DNA of 45,094 bases from Nitrospirales bacterium (GCA_029261295.1 JAJDBP010000001.1:1-45094); one strand, 5' to 3'; numbered from the stretch's first letter, positions 35,320-44,723 are shown. The notes: a model not told the origin generated them from the sequence alone. Program-made: numbers and translations.

Positions 35320-37711
35320 TCGTGACCCCATCCCCTCCTTCTGTCTGATCCCCCGTACGATAACTTTTCGTATAGGGCGACGATTGGCAAAGTTTGTGTA
35401 TTCCTGCTTTTAATGCACCTGATCCCCGCCCATGAATGATTTTTACAAATTTGGCTTGATCCAAAAGCGCTTGATCTAAGGCGGCAGTAGTCATCTCTAT
35501 GGCGGCCTCTAACCGCACACCTCGAAGATCATGTTCTTGTTGATACACGCCACGGTTTATTGCAGGGTGAGTAGCCAGTGGAGACAGAGCAGGCAGGCCT
35601 CGTCTAGCTTGAGATGTCAAATTGCCCTTTGAGTCTGATGGTGAAACTACTCGCAGGGCTGAAGGAGCGACCTTAAATGTCTGTGACCCGACAAGAATTG
35701 ATATGTGTTTTTTCCCCTCAGGATCTTCTTTCAAAATACCTATTGTGCCAAACTCACCAATTTCAACATGATCGCCTGCCTTTGGAGTTTTACTGAAGGA
35801 TCGATCATCTAGGCCTATTTGTTCTTTCATATGTTGGTCGATTGAAGCCAGAGAACGCCGTTTAGCTTGTACTTCAGAGGGGTTTTTCTCTTTTTTGAGA
35901 GTTTCAACAATCTGGTTAACCTGGCGCTGTGCCTTGGAAAACTCTTGTTGCCATTTGTGACGATTTCGTTGACGTAATTCTTTTTCCTGTGTAGCCATTT
36001 GCTCACGAAGGAGATTGGCTTCTTTAAATAATTTTTGGGCTTCTTCATGATGCTTATGTGTAAGGGTTCGCTCATCTTCCAATTGAGTATATGTTTTTTG
36101 AAGGCGTTGAAACACTTCATCAAGATCTTGATCTTCTCGTTGAATTAAGTCATGGGCAAATTGAAGAATTTCCGGTTCTAACCCTAACCGACTGGCAATA
36201 TCCAAAGCCGAGGAACCACCTGGAATTCCATCAATTAAGCGAAAGGTTGGGGAAAGACTTTTAAGATCAAATTCTTGGCTGGCATTGCGTACCTTCGGAT
36301 TTCGAAAGGGAAGTGTTTTTAAAGAGGGATAGTGGGTGGTCACAATATTAATACATCCTAAATCGCTCAAACGACGTAAGAGAGCTTCCGCCAAAGCAGC
36401 TCCTTCAATAGGATCCGTTGAACTGCCAATTTCATCCAGTAGAATCAAAGACGAGTGTAATGAATTCTTTTCCTCTGATTGAAGATCTTTGAGTAAGGCA
36501 ATGAGAGAGAGGATATGTCCTGAGAAGCTAGAAAGATCTCGATTTAAATCCTGAGTGTCCCCAATATCTGCATACACGCGATTAAAAAACATCATTTCTG
36601 AATGGGGTGCGCATGGGGGAAGAAGACCGACCTTCACCATAAGAGCAATCAACCCCATAAGTTTGAGGGTGACGGTTTTCCCACCGGCATTTGGCCCGGA
36701 AATAATTAAGGTATGAATCTCTTTATCAAGATGGATAGTATTAGCCACCACATGGTCTTTATGTAAGACTAAAAGTGGATGTTTGGCCTGATGAAGATGC
36801 AATAAATGTTGTTGATTTAGATGAACTGGGCATCCATCTATTTTCCTACTAAACCGCGCCTTCGCGACCAAAGAATCTAATTCTGCCAGACTTTGAATAT
36901 TCGTTTTAATAGGAGCAATATTCTCTGTCACTGAGTTAGAAAGATCTTGGAGGATTCGACGAGTTTCTTGGGCTATCTCAATGTCAACGAATTTAATGGC
37001 ATTATTTAACTCAATTAAATTTCGTGGTTCGATAAAAACGGTAGCGCCACTACTTGAGACATCATGAATAATGCCGTCAACTTCATGTTGTCGTTCCGCT
37101 TTGACGGGTATCACATAACGATTTTCCCGTTCCGCAAAATACTGCCCTTGCAATCGTTCTGCATATTGCTGCGAAGACACCATATGTTCTAATCGTCTTC
37201 GCATGCCTTGACGTAGATTCTGACTTTTTTGAGTGAGTTGATGTAAAAGAGGACTTGCTCCTTCGCGAATTTCTCCCTGAGGATCCACACATTGATCAAT
37301 CATTTGTCTGACCCAAGAGATCTCCTCAATATGACTGGCTCGAATAGATACGGTTGGACAAAGATCATGATGTCCTTCTAACCAACGTTTAGCCTTTTGA
37401 CTCATGGACAACACAAGAGAGATATCCCTCAAATCTAAGCCTTCCAAAAACCCGGCTTTGGCGGCCCGACCAAGTTGCGGACGAATATCGGGAAAATTCA
37501 AAGGCGAGAGAGGAGAGCTTCCTACAAGCGTTTGAACCATTTCAAATGTTTCTTGTTGTTGCAATCGAGCCTGTTCAACATGTTCGGCAAACGGGAGGAT
37601 TCGACAGAGTTCCGCACCCATACTTGACGCGGCTTCATGCGCCACGGCATCAAGTAACTCATGCCATTCCAGAACCTTCTCTGACTGTTGCGCTAACAAA
37701 GATTTGTACAT
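35303..37711 (-). CDS. mutS2: Endonuclease MutS2
   Basis: The 802-residue length fits MutS2, which acts in recombination suppression and in ribosome-collision rescue in some bacteria. The core has NRYVIPVKAERQHEVDGIIHDVSSSG (about 200-226). The ATPase part has Walker A ISGPNAGGKTVTLK (about 335) and Walker B LILLDEIGSSTDPIEGAAL (about 425), followed by TTHYPSLK. A long coiled-coil (about 520-620) precedes the KOW-like segment, and the C-terminal Smr domain has DLRGVRLEAAIE and FVKIIHGRGSGAL (about 722-770). The mismatch-binding domain I of MutS is missing, as expected. Confidence 0.96.
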   Translation of the reverse strand: MYKSLLAQQSEKVLEWHELLDAVAHEAASSMGAELCRILPFAEHVEQARLQQQETFEMVQTLVGSSPLSPLNFPDIRPQLGRAAKAGFLEGLDLRDISLVLSMSQKAKRWLEGHHDLCPTVSIRASHIEEISWVRQMIDQCVDPQGEIREGASPLLHQLTQKSQNLRQGMRRRLEHMVSSQQYAERLQGQYFAERENRYVIPVKAERQHEVDGIIHDVSSSGATVFIEPRNLIELNNAIKFVDIEIAQETRRILQDLSNSVTENIAPIKTNIQSLAELDSLVAKARFSRKIDGCPVHLNQQHLLHLHQAKHPLLVLHKDHVVANTIHLDKEIHTLIISGPNAGGKTVTLKLMGLIALMVKVGLLPPCAPHSEMMFFNRVYADIGDTQDLNRDLSSFSGHILSLIALLKDLQSEEKNSLHSSLILLDEIGSSTDPIEGAALAEALLRRLSDLGCINIVTTHYPSLKTLPFRNPKVRNASQEFDLKSLSPTFRLIDGIPGGSSALDIASRLGLEPEILQFAHDLIQREDQDLDEVFQRLQKTYTQLEDERTLTHKHHEEAQKLFKEANLLREQMATQEKELRQRNRHKWQQEFSKAQRQVNQIVETLKKEKNPSEVQAKRRSLASIDQHMKEQIGLDDRSFSKTPKAGDHVEIGEFGTIGILKEDPEGKKHISILVGSQTFKVAPSALRVVSPSDSKGNLTSQARRGLPALSPLATHPAINRGVYQQEHDLRGVRLEAAIEMTTAALDQALLDQAKFVKIIHGRGSGALKAGIHKLCQSSPYTKSYRTGDQTEGGDGVTIIELQ

Positions 37712-37859
37712 AGGACAGAAGTGTAAAAATAGGGGCAGACGTGTGGCAAGTACCAGGGAAGCACCTGGAACTCATGGAGTCTCCTTTGATGGAGAAGGTT
37801 TGGTGAGGAACTACGACTGAAGAATGAGAAGCTTTATGAAAAGAATAGGGCAATAAGGC

Positions 37860-38273
37860 CTATTTTTCTATGGTTTCCACGGAGGCTTTGAGGTCTTCTA
37901 TAGCCTTTTGAATATTTTCCTTAACATCTTGCCATGCCGTTTCACTATTATCTCTTAGCTTTTCGATACGGGGGATCAAAGTGTCCCGTTGTTTTTTTAA
38001 GCCATCCAATTGAGATTGCAGTTTCGCCCGAGTTTTTTCTTGTAAGGCCAAGCTTTGTTCTCGTAGTTTTTGAATTTGCCCATCCAAATCAGTAATTTGT
38101 TTTTGGAGGTTTTCATTAGAAGATGCATCGTTTTTATTGGCCGTGGGGGTAGCCGCTTTTTTACTCGACAACTCTTCAGCTGCTGTGGAGAGAATGGGAA
38201 ATCCCAAGCACAGACAAGTAAGGCACAATCCCAAACCTAATCGACAGACAACTTTTACCAATTTTTCTGTCAT
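37860..38273 (-). CDS. Exported coiled-coil protein, sll1863-type stress-response-like
   Basis: From ATG 38273 the protein has 137 residues; ATGGAGGT lies 6-13 nt before this start, so the upstream in-frame ATG at 38318 is not used. A signal peptide (LVKVVCRLGLGLCLTCLCLG, cleaved after STAAE near residue 33) is followed by a Ser/Asn-rich linker and a long heptad-pattern helix rich in Gln, Lys and Leu. Its end (KKQRDTLIPRIEKLRDNSE, then AWQDVKENIQKAIEDLKAS) resembles sll1863-like stress proteins. No enzymatic motif is present. It is monocistronic. Confidence 0.7.
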   Translation of the reverse strand: MTEKLVKVVCRLGLGLCLTCLCLGFPILSTAAEELSSKKAATPTANKNDASSNENLQKQITDLDGQIQKLREQSLALQEKTRAKLQSQLDGLKKQRDTLIPRIEKLRDNSETAWQDVKENIQKAIEDLKASVETIEK

Positions 38274-38421
38274 GCAAATACCTCCATTTCTGTAATAAAC
38301 AGTACCACAGCCCTGCATTCTTGCCCAGAAGCTGTGGCTGCTATTGAACGTGTCGATCTCAACAATACTTGCCCCATGGCCTGAAGTTCCTTAAAATGCC
38401 AGCCTTTTTGAGGACATAACC

Positions 38422-39657
38422 ATGACACATGAAGATGCTCGGGCTTATCTTAATTATTTATTGACTCTTAATCTTCGCCAAGAAGAAGCCTTTGGGCCTT
38501 TGGCCTTGGCGTTTGTCAAAGAAAACGACCTGAGCCAACTAGGCCTTCTTCCCGAAGAACAATTTAATTTATTAATGGCCACGGCCACTATCTTTTCTGC
38601 CGAGCCAAAACGATACACCATGAAGTTAGAATTACTGCAAAAAGCTCGCCAACTACTAACCAGTACAAGATACGATAATCCTGAATTAAGCCAAGACCTT
38701 GAGCATTTAATTAAAAAGACCCAAAGTGACCTTCAGCGATATAGCGAGGCCATGAAGGTTCCTCGCCCCCAGGCCTTGGATCGACAAAGTTTAATCGTGG
38801 AAACGGACTTTCCGGAATATTATTTAGAAGTTGCTCAAAAACGGGCTTCTTCCTATTACCAAGAGAAATATCGGTTGACCAAGGAGGCAAAAACTGCCCA
38901 GCATTTTGGAGGAGCCCCGAAAAAGTTCGAACCTGAAAACCCATCAATTCATAAAGAGTTCCCCGGAGCCTGCGCACCGTTCATGAATGCTAGGACGAAC
39001 GCTTTTCATTTGCTCCTGCCATTTGATTTGAAAATAAGTCGGAGCCCAGAAGACCCGTTAGAAGGTGGCATTCGAATTTTTTATGGCAAAATGGGATATT
39101 CCTACCCATTACGATATGAGATGGGGAAATTATGCAGTTACCATGATGGCCAGGTCTTAGATGTTGACCTCCAAGACCCCAATCTTATTTTTGTTTCTGT
39201 TTCTGCCATAAAAGATCCAGATTTCCCCCTGCACCCTTCGGAAAGCAACCCTTCTCTTCCACCAGAGTTAGCCTATCCGATGGCTATCTTAGAGCACACC
39301 GGGAGTTTAGGTCCTTTTATCCAAGTGAGTTGTAATGTCAAAGTTTGGTTTGATGCCGCCATCGTGTCCCTCCTCATTCAGGGGGCACCCGATCTTGCCG
39401 AGTATGGGCTTCAGGGTGGAGCAGGATTGATGACCCGGTCCTATGCTTCGGATAAAATTGAATCTTATGTAGAAAACCTCTCTCAGCCATGGCAAGAAGG
39501 TTTAAGCTTTAATTTTGTTAATCTGCATTTAGCGCTTAATCCTGGCAGTGATAGCGCAACCATCCCAAGTGGTACTCCTATTTTTTCGGTATTTCCGGTT
39601 TTGAACCGACAATGTTATCGATATATCGATCGTCGCACGATAGATCAACCTTCCTAA
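38422..39657 (+). CDS. Hypothetical protein, 411 residues
   Basis: I cannot assign a family with confidence. The first ~140 residues are helical and acidic (FGPLALAFVKENDLSQLGLL and ATATIFSAEPKRYTMKLELL). The rest is mixed, with GACAPFMNARTNAFHLLLPF (about 187-206) and a beta-rich end including IPSGTPIFSVFPVLNRQCYR (about 382-401). The end pattern PxGTPIxxxFPV recalls DUF6065-type proteins, a weak similarity only. There is no signal peptide or membrane segment. GAGGAC lies 8-13 nt before the ATG. rlpA starts 76 nt downstream on the same strand. Confidence 0.7.
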   Translation: MTHEDARAYLNYLLTLNLRQEEAFGPLALAFVKENDLSQLGLLPEEQFNLLMATATIFSAEPKRYTMKLELLQKARQLLTSTRYDNPELSQDLEHLIKKTQSDLQRYSEAMKVPRPQALDRQSLIVETDFPEYYLEVAQKRASSYYQEKYRLTKEAKTAQHFGGAPKKFEPENPSIHKEFPGACAPFMNARTNAFHLLLPFDLKISRSPEDPLEGGIRIFYGKMGYSYPLRYEMGKLCSYHDGQVLDVDLQDPNLIFVSVSAIKDPDFPLHPSESNPSLPPELAYPMAILEHTGSLGPFIQVSCNVKVWFDAAIVSLLIQGAPDLAEYGLQGGAGLMTRSYASDKIESYVENLSQPWQEGLSFNFVNLHLALNPGSDSATIPSGTPIFSVFPVLNRQCYRYIDRRTIDQPS

Positions 39658-39733
39658 AAAACGTTCCTTCGAATTTTCCTCTGGTATCTTATCCAGAAGT
39701 TCATCTCCCCTTTCAAAAACACCACGTGGTTGA

Positions 39734-40402
39734 ATGAACCATTTTGTCACAAAACCTACAGGGTGGATTGCTTTCATTCTAGGGATTTTGTTGGCGGGGG
39801 GGTGTATTGGCCATTATAAAAAAACTCCATCTCCAGATACCGATCAGATTTACCATGGGAAGGCCTCCTGGTATGGGCCAGGCTTTCATGGGAAATTATC
39901 GGCAAGCGGCGAACCCTATGACATGTGGGCTCTAACTGCAGCCCATCGAACCCTCCCATTTGGAACCTGGGTCCAGGTCCAAAAAGTAGGTTCAGAGGAA
40001 AAGCTACGTGTAAGAATCAATGATCGTGGTCCATTTATAAAGGGACGGATCATTGACTTATCCTATGCAGCAGCGCGGGAATTAAAAATGATTGGAGAAG
40101 GAACAGCGGAAGTGATCCTCACCATTCTTGAAAACCGAGAGAATTCGGATTCTTCTCAGGAAAATTCCCAGCACTTCTGGGTCCAGGCCGGGCCATTTAT
40201 CTCCATAAGGGAAGCTATGATCCTTCGTGAAAAACTGGCGCAGGATTACCCATACGTTCGAGTCAAAAGCGTCAACCTGCCGTCAGGAGAGTGGCATCGG
40301 GTCCAGATTGGTTCGTTTGATTCAATCCAAAACGCACAAACGATTGCGAGGTCATTAAAAAATGATTGGGGTGTTCAGACGACGGTTATTATATCTAAAT
40401 AA
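39734..40402 (+). CDS. rlpA: RlpA family septal ring lytic transglycosylase with SPOR domain
   Basis: The 222-residue lipoprotein has lipobox LAGGC (Cys about 24). The double-psi beta-barrel follows: HGKASWYGPGFHGKLSASGEPYDMWALTAAHRTLPFGTWV (about 42-81), INDRGPFIKGRIIDLSYAAARELKMI (about 95-120), the RlpA catalytic fold. A C-terminal SPOR domain (about 146-222: FWVQAGPFISIREAMILREKL and HRVQIGSFDSIQNAQTIARSL) binds denuded septal peptidoglycan. In RlpA enzymes this cleaves glycan strands during division. The 5' end has no strong Shine-Dalgarno. Confidence 0.93.
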   Translation: MNHFVTKPTGWIAFILGILLAGGCIGHYKKTPSPDTDQIYHGKASWYGPGFHGKLSASGEPYDMWALTAAHRTLPFGTWVQVQKVGSEEKLRVRINDRGPFIKGRIIDLSYAAARELKMIGEGTAEVILTILENRENSDSSQENSQHFWVQAGPFISIREAMILREKLAQDYPYVRVKSVNLPSGEWHRVQIGSFDSIQNAQTIARSLKNDWGVQTTVIISK

Positions 40403-40653
40403 TTGAAAAATAAAATGAATTTAGCTGTTCACTCCTGAACAATTGCCATAATCCCCTACCCTATGGTAGCCTATTTTCTACATGGTAATTGATGGGTCAA
40501 GACATCGTATGGACGATGAAATCTTTGGCCAAACTATTCATTCCTCTTCACATCTTCTGATACCTTTCTTCCTCATAGCCCGTGTCTCCAATCAGGTAGC
40601 GACCTCAAGGACAATCTCCTGCACTTACCCTGCTGGAGTACGCTAATCTTCCT

Positions 40654-41925
40654 ATGGATTTTCTCGCTGTCCTTATCTGTCTAGGACTGTCAGCATTTTT
40701 CTCAGGGGCGGAAATCGCCTTTTTCTCCATCACCGAGTCTCGTCTCAAGACATTGGCTGATGAAGGTCATAAGGGGGCTAAAATGGCCCTCAAACTCCGA
40801 TCAAACCCTCAGCGTCTTCTCTCAACGATTCTAATCGGAAACAATCTTGTCAACATCATGGCCGCGTCTTTGGCCACCTTAATAGCCATTCGAATGTTTG
40901 GGTCCGAGGCCGTTGCAGTAGCCACGGGGCTTTTGACTTTCATGGTCTTATTATTTGGTGAAATTGTTCCCAAAACCCTGTGTGCTAAATATGCTGAAAC
41001 TGCCGTCCAAATTCTGGCCTATCCTATTTATTGGCTGGAACAGCTCTTCTTCCCCTTTCTGTATTTCCTGGAACCCTTCATCTTAAAACTGACCGGTGGC
41101 CGGGGCTTAACGGTGCCCTTTATTACGGAAGAAGAACTCAAGATCATGTTGGATGCCGGCGGCAAGGCTGGGGTATTAGAAACCGATGAAGTCAGAATGA
41201 TTAAAAACGTGTTTGAGTTTAATGATGTCACCGCTGAAGATGTCATGACCCCGCGTATCTACATGTTCATGTTAGACGGAACACAATCCCTAGAAGGAGC
41301 CAGACAGGAACTCTATAAAGCCAAGTACTCACGGATTCCGATTCACGATGGAAACCCAGACAATATTACCGGCATACTGTATCGTAGCCATGCGCTTATG
41401 GAATTAGCACAAGGGCACACGCAGCAACGACTCAACGAATTAGCCAAACCAACACTGTTTGTTCCTGGGACGAAACCAGCAGATGAACTCTTAAAGCAAT
41501 TTCAAAAAGAAAAACGACATATCGCTCTTGTTGTTAATGAATTTGGGGGCGTTATAGGGTTGGTCACGGTGGAAGATTTACTGGAAGAAGTGGTCGGGGA
41601 AATTTTAGATGAAGGTGATCTTCACGAAGAATGGATTCGCCGAACCGGGAAAAATCAAATCTTAGTTGATGGCCGGACAGAAGTGCGTCGAATCAATGAA
41701 TTCCTTGAAGTCGAACTAGATGATGAACAAAATACCATCAGTGGTCTTATCCTTGAGGAGCTAGGACACATCCCAACGGTGGGCGAAAAAGTTAACACCG
41801 ATAATTGCCTTCTTATTGTCCAAGAAGCCGATGAGCGCTCAATAAAAAGTGTTCAAATCATCAAAGAAGAAGTCGTTTCCGAAACAGAAACAGAAGAACC
41901 TTCCCCAGTCGGCTCCGAATCCTAA
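40654..41925 (+). CDS. CorC/HlyC-type membrane protein with DUF21, CBS pair and transporter-associated domain
   Basis: The 423-residue protein has the CNNM/CorC layout. Residues about 1-180 are the DUF21 membrane domain with FFSGAEIAFFSITESRLKTLADEG and LLSTILIGNNLVNIMAASLAT. A CBS pair follows (about 195-315, VMTPRIYMFML at the first, FGGVIGLVTVEDLLEEVVGEI at the second). The C-terminal CorC_HlyC domain (about 330-405, RVDG-type ILVDGRTEVRRINEFL and TISGLILEELGHIPTVGEKV) follows. The family is tied to magnesium or cobalt efflux; older names say hemolysin. GGAG lies 15-18 nt before the ATG, so initiation may be weak. The final acidic tail is Glu-rich. Confidence 0.93.
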   Translation: MDFLAVLICLGLSAFFSGAEIAFFSITESRLKTLADEGHKGAKMALKLRSNPQRLLSTILIGNNLVNIMAASLATLIAIRMFGSEAVAVATGLLTFMVLLFGEIVPKTLCAKYAETAVQILAYPIYWLEQLFFPFLYFLEPFILKLTGGRGLTVPFITEEELKIMLDAGGKAGVLETDEVRMIKNVFEFNDVTAEDVMTPRIYMFMLDGTQSLEGARQELYKAKYSRIPIHDGNPDNITGILYRSHALMELAQGHTQQRLNELAKPTLFVPGTKPADELLKQFQKEKRHIALVVNEFGGVIGLVTVEDLLEEVVGEILDEGDLHEEWIRRTGKNQILVDGRTEVRRINEFLEVELDDEQNTISGLILEELGHIPTVGEKVNTDNCLLIVQEADERSIKSVQIIKEEVVSETETEEPSPVGSES

Positions 41926-41973
41926 AAGCCTCTCTCTACAAATGTTTCCCCTCATTTCCGAAGGGAGACTTGT

Positions 41974-42936
41974 CTATTGTCGAACAATGGCGTCAGCTAA
42001 TAACCCGACACTTGTTGCAAAATAGGTAGACCGGTTCCACTTCATAATCACCCGAAAATTTTCGTAGACCAAGTACGCTGGGCCACCTTTTCCATCAGGC
42101 AAGACAATGGAAGCGTTAAGGGGGACAAGAGGAAGGTCATTTCCATTGCTCCTTCGCACACCCATCTTTTGCCAATGTTTCAGAGGTTTGCTAATTTTCA
42201 AGGTAGCCTGTTTCATATTAAACCCTTTTGGGAGATGAGCCATACGCCCCCAAATCTGTTTTCCTTGCCAGCCTGATTGGGAAAGATAATTGGCAGCAGA
42301 GGCAAAAACATCTGCCGGAGTATTCCAAATATCCTTACGTCCATCTCCATCATGATCCACCGCCAATCGCAAAAAACTACTGGGCATAAATTGGCATTGG
42401 CCCATGGCACCGGCCCAGGATCCCTTCATGGCTTCTAAAGAAATATGCTGGTCTTGTAAAATTTCGAAGGCATTCAGCAACTCCGTACGAAAATACTGAC
42501 TGCGCCGACCATCGAACGCTAAAGTCGCCAGAGCCTGAACAACGCTATATCCGCCAGTGTTCTTGCCATAATTGGTTTCAATCCCCCAAAGTGCCACAAT
42601 AAATCTGGGCTGCACCCCATAATGTTGGCCAACCGCATTCAAGAGATTGCGATGTTGAGCCATCATCTGACGTCCACGTTGAATCCGGATTTGAGAAACA
42701 ATTTTTTTTCGATATTCCACAAAGGTCATTCTGGATTCGGGTTGCTTCCGGTCGAGTTCAATGATTCGAGGAATAGGCGTAACGCCTTCAAAAGCCTGAT
42801 CTACTAATGAAGATGAAATGCCCTTCTGTGTAGCCTCTGATTTAAAATCCTTGACCCATTCCTCAAAATTCGCCTCTCCCATCACCGGTGACACAAAAAC
42901 CAAAGTAAGCAGTCCGACGACCAAAAAAAATTTCAT
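41974..42936 (-). CDS. MltB-type lytic murein transglycosylase
   Basis: The 320-residue protein starts at ATG 42936, giving a signal peptide (MKFFLVVGLLTLVFVSPVMG, cleaved near GEA) and an AAGG motif 10-13 nt upstream. The in-frame ATG 72 nt further upstream is less likely. The lytic transglycosylase domain has the catalytic Glu in FIVALWGIETNYGKNTGGYS (about residue 118-120), VVQALATLAFDGRRSQYF, and SWAGAMGQCQFMPSSFLRLAVDHDGDG (about 166-192). These match SLT_2/MltB. It is exported and cuts peptidoglycan between MurNAc and GlcNAc. No lipobox is present. Confidence 0.93.
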   Translation of the reverse strand: MKFFLVVGLLTLVFVSPVMGEANFEEWVKDFKSEATQKGISSSLVDQAFEGVTPIPRIIELDRKQPESRMTFVEYRKKIVSQIRIQRGRQMMAQHRNLLNAVGQHYGVQPRFIVALWGIETNYGKNTGGYSVVQALATLAFDGRRSQYFRTELLNAFEILQDQHISLEAMKGSWAGAMGQCQFMPSSFLRLAVDHDGDGRKDIWNTPADVFASAANYLSQSGWQGKQIWGRMAHLPKGFNMKQATLKISKPLKHWQKMGVRRSNGNDLPLVPLNASIVLPDGKGGPAYLVYENFRVIMKWNRSTYFATSVGLLADAIVRQ

Positions 42937-43209
42937 GAAACCACCCTTACTCCATTCAGCGTTAGTTGGGTTCCAACTTCTTCCCAGGAAAATAGTATTT
43001 CCCATCATACTACGAATAACCCTTCCGGCTAGAAGGCAACTTGATCGTGAACTTGCGTATTAAATAGCTCAACACAACTGATATGGCCAGATGATTGCGG
43101 GGTGCATCCGGGATACCCCAAGATATTGGCAATTTCTTGGATCGGTTGATTTGGAGGGAGCCCTCACCCCTAAATACCTACCGTATGCTTGTAAGCGATT
43201 TTTGATATC
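42937..43209. other. Gap between mltB-like gene and MITE-like element
   Basis: I see no gene here. It contains the upstream region of the leftward mltB-like gene and ends at the left inverted end of the repeat element. Confidence 0.4.
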
Positions 43210-43658
43210 GCCGGGTTTCGCCCCGGCAGGCGAGTGACTTTCCTTTCGGGGAAAGTAACCAAAGCCATTGACGCCCAGTCTGGCCACATCACAAGTGTCA
43301 GACGCAAACCTGAGGAGCGCGGACCAACTCGCTACGCTCAAACAAGGCCCGCCAATTAAAAAGAGCGTCCGACCCAGGAGCCAGCAAGCAGGCGTCGGAA
43401 AAGGAAAAAACGAAGCGGCAAAAGTGATATCGGAGCGCATTCTGGCCTCGTGGCCTGGCCGAGCAGTGCAGCCAGCCACGGAAAACAGGCGGGCCTTGTT
43501 TGAGCCCTTCGATAAGTCTCAAGACAAGCTCCGCGAGTTGGCGCGCCGCCGGGGTAGGCGAACCGCGGAGGGCACCCGAAGGGCCATGCCACGGCCAAAC
43601 TGGTTTTGGGTCCTTTTGCAGAAACAAAAGGGCCTCGGCTGCCGGGACGAAACCCGGC
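43210..43658. mobile_element. MITE-like 449-bp repeat element with inverted ends
   Basis: The ends CCGGGTTTCGCCCCGGCAG (43211-43229) and CTGCCGGGACGAAACCCGG (43639-43657) are reverse complements at 18 of 19 positions. Just inside each end is a hairpin: ACTTTCC-TTTC-GGGGAAAGT at 43238-43256 and TCCTTTTG-CAGAAA-CAAAAGGGC near 43611-43633. Internally an 18-bp perfect inverted pair occurs: GCTCAAACAAGGCCCGCC (43336-43353) and its complement at 43488-43505. The interior shares its right half with the truncated copy near 45 kb. It encodes only short Arg-rich frames of doubtful reality and no transposase, so it would be non-autonomous. Confidence 0.75.
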
Positions 43659-43760
43659 AAACACTTGAATGCAGAGAGAAATAGAAGAGAGCCATTTGGG
43701 GAGGTCCTACTTGTGGAGATGGGAATCAAGGAATTGCCAGGGACAATACAAGCAAGATAG

Positions 43761-43785
43761 ATCCCCGCCACAAACCTGCGGGGAT
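43761..43785. repeat. REP-like palindrome
   Basis: ATCCCCGC-CACAAACCT-GCGGGGAT is a perfect 8-bp stem with a 9-nt loop, followed by GACG. The core TCCCCGC...GCGGGGATGACG has the form of dispersed extragenic palindromes in many bacterial genomes. It lies between the MITE-like element and the PEP-CTERM gene. Confidence 0.5.
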
Positions 43786-43935
43786 GACGATTATAAGAAT
43801 AACGATTCCTGGAGCTTCAATAACTGCGTACGTGAGATTAACACCTGGAAGGACAGCACCCGCCTAAATCCCCACATTTTGGGATATGCTGATCAGCAAA
43901 AACCTCAGATTGTGGTTGAAAAACCTTGACGCAGA

Positions 43936-43946
43936 GGGGGGGGGGG
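43936..43946. repeat. Run of 11 G upstream of the PEP-CTERM gene
   Basis: An uninterrupted G11 tract lies 107 nt before the TTG start codon, in the presumed promoter or leader region. Such tracts can slip during replication and switch promoters, but they are also frequent sequencing errors. Confidence 0.5.
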
Positions 43947-44053
43947 TACGTTAGGTTTCTCTTTGCGAAATTTTTGTTGATTGTTCATGGTTATTTTACC
44001 TTGGTGGGGTTAGGGACGATTCCAACAAGGCGCACTCAAATAAGGAGATCTCA

Positions 44054-44698
44054 TTGATAAAACGCCTTGGTCTTTCCCTCACGCTCGTTCTCATTTTTTC
44101 AGCCTTCAGTGCTCCAGCCTTTGCCGTCCCGTTTAGCTTTGAATACAACGATACGATCTTATCCACTTCCATTACTGGGCTTGGGCTATCCGCAGGGCAG
44201 GCCGTCAAAATTACGATGACCCTGGATAATGGGAATTTGACTAATCTTGCCCAAACCTGGAACGCCACCCACCTGCAATCGGTGACTTTTGATTTTAATA
44301 ATGGCGGGCTCGTGACCACATTCAATGCGCCATTCGATGGGGGCCTAGGATTCACGACCGGTAATTTCATGACCGATGGGACAGGGGCGCTGACGTCCTC
44401 ACCGACAGATTGGGGAGACGCCCAAGCCACTACTGATTTTACGACCACTGGGTCGGGAGCCTTATTGAGCTGGAATCTTAATGGTGGTAACCCGGTATAT
44501 TTCGAGTTCCCGCCTGGAGGTCTTGGGGCTTCTTCTAGAGTTAGCCTTACCAATGTTACCGGCAACACAAGCGCCGACAATTGGTCCCCGGCTGCATCAA
44601 CGGTCCCAGAACCCTCCACGATGCTCTTATTCGGCACCGGCGTATTGGGGCTCATGGGTTATAGCTGGAGACGAAAACACCAGGAAGTAAAAGCGTAA
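44054..44698 (+). CDS. PEP-CTERM sorting domain protein (TTG start)
   Basis: The 214-residue exported protein has an N-terminal signal peptide (LGLSLTLVLIFSAFSAPAFA) and a C-terminal PEP-CTERM tripartite signal: VPEPSTMLLFGTGVLGLMGY followed by the basic SWRRKHQE. By family knowledge exosortase cuts at PEP and sorts the protein to the envelope or extracellular matrix. The middle is a Gly/Thr/Asn-rich beta protein with no recognised domain. The start is TTG 44054, because TAAGGAGAT ends 5 nt before it and no in-frame ATG fits. No exosortase is in this window, so the sorting enzyme must lie elsewhere. It ends at a strong intrinsic terminator. Confidence 0.9.
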   Translation: MIKRLGLSLTLVLIFSAFSAPAFAVPFSFEYNDTILSTSITGLGLSAGQAVKITMTLDNGNLTNLAQTWNATHLQSVTFDFNNGGLVTTFNAPFDGGLGFTTGNFMTDGTGALTSSPTDWGDAQATTDFTTTGSGALLSWNLNGGNPVYFEFPPGGLGASSRVSLTNVTGNTSADNWSPAASTVPEPSTMLLFGTGVLGLMGYSWRRKHQEVKA

Positions 44699-44723
44699 GC
44701 CAAAACTTTTCTTGTTGAATATA

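Noticed and set aside
43268-43684. 138-codon plus-strand Arg-rich frame and its antisense counterparts in the repeat element
   Set aside because: They follow the palindromic repeat, overlap on both strands and resemble the junk frames that such elements give in many genomes.
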